From Cytophagales bacterium (GTDB lineage Bacteria; Bacteroidota; Bacteroidia; Cytophagales; Cyclobacteriaceae): 17,182 nt of DNA. Where the stretch lies: contig DMST01000235.1 of assembly GCA_003454975.1 (NCBI GenBank), positions 1,565 to 18,746 on the forward strand, in the 5' to 3' direction. Under the pieces are notes generated by a model. The model ran no database searches. It saw only the letters and a program-made list of their open reading frames with translations, and had not been told where the DNA came from. Shown here in pieces: positions 13,838 to 17,182 of this stretch; position 1 is the stretch's first letter; each line of letters opens with the position of its first letter. The position numbers were made by a program, and so were the translations under genes.

Positions 13838-14602
13838 CTAAACCTCTACTTCGGCACTTTGCTCCTCCTCAAAACGATCCCGAAGATCTACCGGAGGACG
13901 TTTACTCTTACGCACTCGAATGTTGAGCAACTCCACGAATAGTGAGAAAAAGATGGCTGCATAAATGTAGCCTTTGGGCACCTCTTGATGGAAGGCATCT
14001 AAAATCAACAAAACCCCAATCAACAGTAGGAAAGACAGCGCCAGCATCTTAATGGTGGGGTGGCGTTGGATGAAATCTGAAATGGTTTTAGCTAAAGCCA
14101 ACATGATGGTGATGGCCACGATTACAGCGGCTATCATAATGTATACACTCTCTGCCAAACCTATTGCTGTCAGGATGGAATCGAAAGAAAACACAATATC
14201 CAGCAATACGATTTGGACGATGATGGTGCGTAAAGCAGTTGCCTTTACACTTCGCTCTTCCTCAGCTCCGCCTTCAAGTTTTTCGTGAATCTCCGTAGTG
14301 GCTTTATACACCAAGAACAAACCTCCGAAAAGGAGGATCAAATCACGACCTGAAAAGTGCATATCCCCAATAGAAAACAGGGAGGAGGTCATACCGATCA
14401 ACCAGGTAAGACCAAATAGTAGGCCTATGCGAATGATAAGAGCAAGCAGAATTCCGGTGCGGCGTGCACGTCCTTGCTGGCTCTCGGGAAGGCGTTGGGT
14501 AAGGATGGAGATAAAAATAATATTGTCGATGCCCAGTACAATTTCCATGACCGACAAGGACAGGAAACTCACCAGGGCTTCCCCGGTTAGTAGGTTCTCC
14601 AT
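13838..14602 (-). CDS. TerC-family integral membrane protein
   Basis: A 254-residue inner-membrane protein of the TerC family, with about seven hydrophobic segments (approximately 10-32, 50-72, 86-101, 126-148, 154-172, 187-203, 211-229). The family hallmarks are the charged residues in membrane segments: VMEIVLGIDN (Glu20, Asp26, Asn27) and LLDIVFSFDS (Asp135, Asp141), which probably coordinate a metal. Relatives take part in manganese/metal export, including loading of exported enzymes, and in tellurite resistance; no ter genes are nearby, so metal homeostasis is more likely. The C-terminus is acidic and cytoplasmic. It follows the SiaC-like gene by 28 bases and is probably co-transcribed with it. 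Confidence 0.88.
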   Translation of the reverse strand: MENLLTGEALVSFLSLSVMEIVLGIDNIIFISILTQRLPESQQGRARRTGILLALIIRIGLLFGLTWLIGMTSSLFSIGDMHFSGRDLILLFGGLFLVYKATTEIHEKLEGGAEEERSVKATALRTIIVQIVLLDIVFSFDSILTAIGLAESVYIMIAAVIVAITIMLALAKTISDFIQRHPTIKMLALSFLLLIGVLLILDAFHQEVPKGYIYAAIFFSLFVELLNIRVRKSKRPPVDLRDRFEEEQSAEVEV

Positions 14603-14630
14603 AGCAAATGGCCGCAGTTAGGCCAGTGAA

Positions 14631-15020
14631 TTATTTCCCAGGCTGTACTGCCTCGATCGTGAAAGGGAAGTTGGTCAATTCACTGAAGTTCTCAATCTCT
14701 TCCCGAAGCATCTCATCATCATCGTCATACAGCCACTTAATGGTCACTGCTTGACTGTCCTCTTTCTGAATCAAGATAAACTTGGACAGAAGATCGTACA
14801 TGCACTTGGCTGTACTTGTGTTGAAGTATTTGAAATGGATTTTGAGCTCGGTCTTAGGCTTGGCCCCCTTCCGATACTCATCTACCCATTTGTATAGGGG
14901 AATAAAAAACTCCCAAGCCTCGTCGTCAAAGGACACACCCATCAACTCCAGACGCCCGAGTTCGGGGTCAAAGTTTACATAGGGTGTGGATTCAGTAGGC
15001 TTGATGATCAGTCGCTCCAT
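14631..15020 (-). CDS. SiaC-family regulatory phosphoprotein (DUF1987)
   Basis: A 129-residue protein matching the DUF1987/SiaC family: TESTPYVNFDPELGRLELMGVS, the PLYKWVDEY helix, and HFKYFNTSTAKCM. In Pseudomonas aeruginosa SiaC is phosphorylated by SiaB and dephosphorylated by SiaA; the unphosphorylated form activates the diguanylate cyclase SiaD. Thr68 here, in YFNTST, falls at the place of the phosphorylated threonine of SiaC. No SiaA, SiaB or SiaD homologue is within the window, so this is an orphan partner-switch protein locally. The ATG at 15020 was chosen because the family begins MERLIIKPTESTP; a TTG at 15083 would add 21 non-conserved residues. TerC follows 28 bases downstream. Confidence 0.82.
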   Translation of the reverse strand: MERLIIKPTESTPYVNFDPELGRLELMGVSFDDEAWEFFIPLYKWVDEYRKGAKPKTELKIHFKYFNTSTAKCMYDLLSKFILIQKEDSQAVTIKWLYDDDDEMLREEIENFSELTNFPFTIEAVQPGK

Positions 15021-15314
15021 AGAAGCTAATATCGCTTTAAGGTGGCTAAAACTAATTAAATCTTCCGATAAAAATAAATCCAAGGTTTGGAAAATCCCAG
15101 GTAAAATTGGCCCTTTTCATCGTCATTCTGCTGTATGAGAATAAAAGGCATTTATCGAATAGAAACATTCATTCATCGAAGAAAATTCAACGTTCGTCGT
15201 CACTTCTTCTAAAGACCTCAAGAATTCCTGGTCCTTTTTTTAAGCACGGAAAACTTTTTTGGCACAGTGGTTGAATTAAACCAACTCAGATTACAACTCA
15301 AAAATAATTGGCCT

Positions 15315-16166
15315 ATGAAAAAGTTTTTACTCACATTATTGCTTGGAGGGGCAAGTACCATCATGGCACTTGCCAACCCTCAAACCCGAACTACTTTCTA
15401 CACCAATGGCCCACTTACCTTTAAGGTATTTGTGAATGGAGCCGTGGTAAATCATCGCCCAGATCAGTCAGTAAGTTTGGACTGGTTGGCACCAGGGCGC
15501 CACCGTGTTAAGGTAATAGCTACAGGACGGCGAGGCAACACCCATGTGTATACCGGCAATATCCGGTTACTGGCACAGCATCATAGCCAGTTTTTGGTAA
15601 CGGGCAACCGCGGCATGGGCCTGACGGTAAACCTGGCGCAACAAACGCCCATGCGTAGGCGAGGGGGTCAGGGTGGCTACGGTTACGGTAATACCGGTGG
15701 CTATTATGGCAACAATCCTACTTGTCCTCCGCAAGGTGGCTACGGTGCCGCCTGGACAATGACCACCCGAGAGGTACGTCAAATCGGGTTTGCCATGGAC
15801 AATCAGGCCTTCGATGAAGACAAGCTGCGGGTAGCCCGCCGTACAATCCGCAATAGTAACCGTACAATCTTGTCGGCAGACTTGCGCATTCTGTTGAACC
15901 GTTTTGCCTTTGACCGTCACCGCTTGCAGTTGGCTAAGTTTGCCTACGAACGCGTGGCCGATCCTCAGAACTTCTATCTGGTATACAACTCGTTTGTATA
16001 TGCCAGTAGCTACCAAGAGCTCGATCATTTCTTGGGATATAACCAACCCTACTACCGTCCTGGAGGTAGAGCTCCGGCTGCACCGCGCAATGGCAACGTG
16101 CAAAACCCTGGAAGGGGCAACGGAAATGGTAGTGGCCGCCCTGGTGGCCGCGGCCAACGCGGATAA
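15315..16166 (+). CDS. Secreted DUF4476 domain protein with Gly/Arg-rich tail
   Basis: A 283-residue exported protein. The signal peptide is at 1-20 (MKKFLLTLLLGG ... MALA-N). Residues 25-110 look like a small beta-sandwich (TFKVFVNGAVVNH, then LAPGRHRVKVIATG), as often found before this domain in Bacteroidota. A Gly/Tyr-rich linker (115-145) follows. The DUF4476 domain (about 148-240) is helical, with FAMDNQAFDEDKLRVARRTI and LLNRFAFDRHRLQLAKFAYE as its tandem motifs. The tail (245-283) is Gly/Asn/Arg-rich and probably disordered. The function of the family is unknown. The ATG at 15315 puts the signal peptide at the N-terminus. A degenerate AACTTTTTTG promoter-like element lies near 15252-15261. 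It ends at a strong terminator. Confidence 0.82.
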   Translation: MKKFLLTLLLGGASTIMALANPQTRTTFYTNGPLTFKVFVNGAVVNHRPDQSVSLDWLAPGRHRVKVIATGRRGNTHVYTGNIRLLAQHHSQFLVTGNRGMGLTVNLAQQTPMRRRGGQGGYGYGNTGGYYGNNPTCPPQGGYGAAWTMTTREVRQIGFAMDNQAFDEDKLRVARRTIRNSNRTILSADLRILLNRFAFDRHRLQLAKFAYERVADPQNFYLVYNSFVYASSYQELDHFLGYNQPYYRPGGRAPAAPRNGNVQNPGRGNGNGSGRPGGRGQRG

Positions 16167-16175
16167 CATCACACT

Positions 16176-16200
16176 AAGCGCCTTTCGAGGCGCTTTTTTT
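16176..16200 (+). terminator. Intrinsic terminator of the DUF4476 gene
   Basis: Perfect 8-bp stem AAGCGCCT / AGGCGCTT closed by a TTCG tetraloop (16184-16187), with a T tract to 16200, starting 10 bases after the stop. The stop codon of the convergent 195-residue gene overlaps the end of the T tract. Confidence 0.92.
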
Positions 16201-16786
16201 ATATTAAGTCAATCCGGCGCGTCACCAGATCACTTACCTGCTTGTAGAAAATATGGGGCTTTTTCGTCCGCCAGTCACCAATTTGAAGAGTGCCTCCATA
16301 GACCACATACTGATCTATCCCAAAGTTTCCCCACTCTTGCAATACATGGTCTGGAAAGGCTACCGCAGCTATCCAACCGTCTTCTACTTCATCAAACCAC
16401 TCTTCGTAGTAGCTGTCATCAGAACCGTGGAAATTGAACACGTTCTCCCCAATCAGGATGTACTTATTGATACCCTGTAGACCAAAATGGTCGATAATAT
16501 TTCGCTTGAGGTGCATGATATCATTATTGAGCGCATCGTTCCACTCCCCTATGAACTCCACAATAGCAGCCCCTTCTTCATAATGAACCCAAAGTACCTT
16601 TAGGTATAGGGTTTCGCTGCCCATAAAATCCCAAGCCGGGTCGATGTAATAGCCGTAAATGGTATCCGAATACAACTCATAATTGTATTCTTTACCAAAA
16701 AAAGGAGAACGTTCGTCCTTTGCTGGATGATACTCATTGATCCACCGGGGAAAAGGTTCTATGGTGTGCATGTCAATTGTCAGCAT
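16199..16786 (-). CDS. Uncharacterised conserved-looking protein overlapping murQ
   Basis: A 195-residue soluble, acidic protein with no signal peptide or membrane segment, rich in Trp, Tyr, Asp and Glu. Examples are PFPRWINEYHPAKDERSPFF near the start, then IDPAWDFMGSETLYLKVLW, NVFNFHGSDDSYYEEWFDEV and EDGWIAAVAF. I do not recognise a domain; the mix of beta-strand-like segments and aromatic residues suggests a compact globular fold. The ATG at 16786 overlaps the 3' end of murQ by 14 bases; an ATG at 16771 (MHTIEPFPRW), just after the murQ stop, is an equally plausible start. The coupling suggests a role linked to amino-sugar or cell-wall recycling, by context only. Confidence 0.7.
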   Translation of the reverse strand: MLTIDMHTIEPFPRWINEYHPAKDERSPFFGKEYNYELYSDTIYGYYIDPAWDFMGSETLYLKVLWVHYEEGAAIVEFIGEWNDALNNDIMHLKRNIIDHFGLQGINKYILIGENVFNFHGSDDSYYEEWFDEVEDGWIAAVAFPDHVLQEWGNFGIDQYVVYGGTLQIGDWRTKKPHIFYKQVSDLVTRRIDLI

Positions 16787-17182
16787 CGATGGCAGCGCGA
16801 ACGCTACCGTGGGTTTCTAGCCGGATACGCGCTTCCTCTTCGGATATACCCAAAGACTCTTGCACCATACGGGTACCTCGCGCTACCAGCTTATGGTTGG
16901 TAAGCTGCATATCCACCATTTTGTTCCCCTTCACCCTACCTAATTGTATCATCACGGAGGTAGACACCATATTCAGGACCAACTTCTGAGCCGTACCGGC
17001 CTTCATGCGGGTGCTGCCCGTTACAAATTCAGGCCCCACCACCGCTTCTATGGGATATGCTACCGCTTCGGCCAATGCCGAACTAGCATTGCAGGTGATA
17101 CAGCCAGTTAGCAGCCCCCGTTTTCGGGCCTGCTGCACTCCACCAATTACGTAGGGCGTGCGGCCCGAGGCCGCAATGCCCA
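16773..17182 (-). CDS. murQ: N-acetylmuramic acid 6-phosphate etherase, C-terminal part
   Basis: The 5' end lies beyond the right edge; 136 codons are present. MurQ cleaves the lactyl ether of MurNAc-6-phosphate to give GlcNAc-6-phosphate and D-lactate, in cytoplasmic peptidoglycan recycling. The fragment begins in the conserved GIAASGRTPYVIGG segment. It then has the SIS-domain hallmark EFVTGSTRMKAGTAQKLVLN, followed by the GNKMVDMQLTNHKL block and the C-terminal helical region with SLGISEEEARIRLE. No break is seen. The downstream 195-residue gene overlaps it. Confidence 0.93.
   Translation of the reverse strand, partial: GIAASGRTPYVIGGVQQARKRGLLTGCITCNASSALAEAVAYPIEAVVGPEFVTGSTRMKAGTAQKLVLNMVSTSVMIQLGRVKGNKMVDMQLTNHKLVARGTRMVQESLGISEEEARIRLETHGSVRAAIDADN

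Noticed and set aside
1..17182. CRISPR arrays, rRNA genes, prophage genes
   Set aside because: No regularly spaced repeats, no rRNA-like sequence and no phage structural or integrase genes were seen in the window.

Overview
The window looks like a chromosomal core region from a member of the Bacteroidota, most likely a Saprospiria/Lewinella-type bacterium. Four things point that way: TAnnTTTG-type -7 promoter elements, few Shine-Dalgarno sites, a 30S S16 protein with a long acidic/alanine-rich tail, and families frequent in that phylum (DUF4476, DUF4174, DUF1987/SiaC). Placement below phylum is inference.

Layout from left to right. Positions 1-153 hold the start of a secreted minus-strand protein of uncertain family. 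Positions 369-1637 hold two plus-strand genes: a membrane-anchored LAS-type metallopeptidase with MepA/M15-like motifs, and a secreted DUF4174 protein. The long minus-strand block 1672-8966 is read sucA (E1) -> sucB (E2, two lipoyl domains) -> AAA ATPase -> TOPRIM-like protein -> lpd (E3). It therefore encodes the whole 2-oxoglutarate dehydrogenase complex, with a two-gene ATPase/TOPRIM cassette between E2 and E3. A strong terminator follows sucB and another follows lpd. Positions 9157-10985 (minus) hold two overlapping genes for YcgL-type (COG3541-like) nucleotidyltransferases. They diverge from the ribosomal/tRNA operon rpsP-rimM-trmD-rplS (11140-13378, plus), in which rplS has its own promoter-like element and terminator.

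The gap 13432-13837 has no intact gene. It holds an imperfect inverted-repeat-bounded segment that may be a mobile-element relic, overlapped at its right end by a compact 76-nt multi-arm foldable element. Next come a SiaC-family protein and a TerC-family membrane protein (minus, 13838-15020), a secreted DUF4476 protein (plus, ending in a UUCG-loop terminator), and at the right edge murQ (5' end outside the window) overlapping an unrecognised 195-residue protein.

Most of the window is housekeeping. The best candidates for something less described are the ATPase + TOPRIM pair inside the 2-oxoglutarate dehydrogenase locus (an architecture shared with OLD, RloAB and PARIS-type defence systems), the tandem nucleotidyltransferase pair, and the 76-nt structure.
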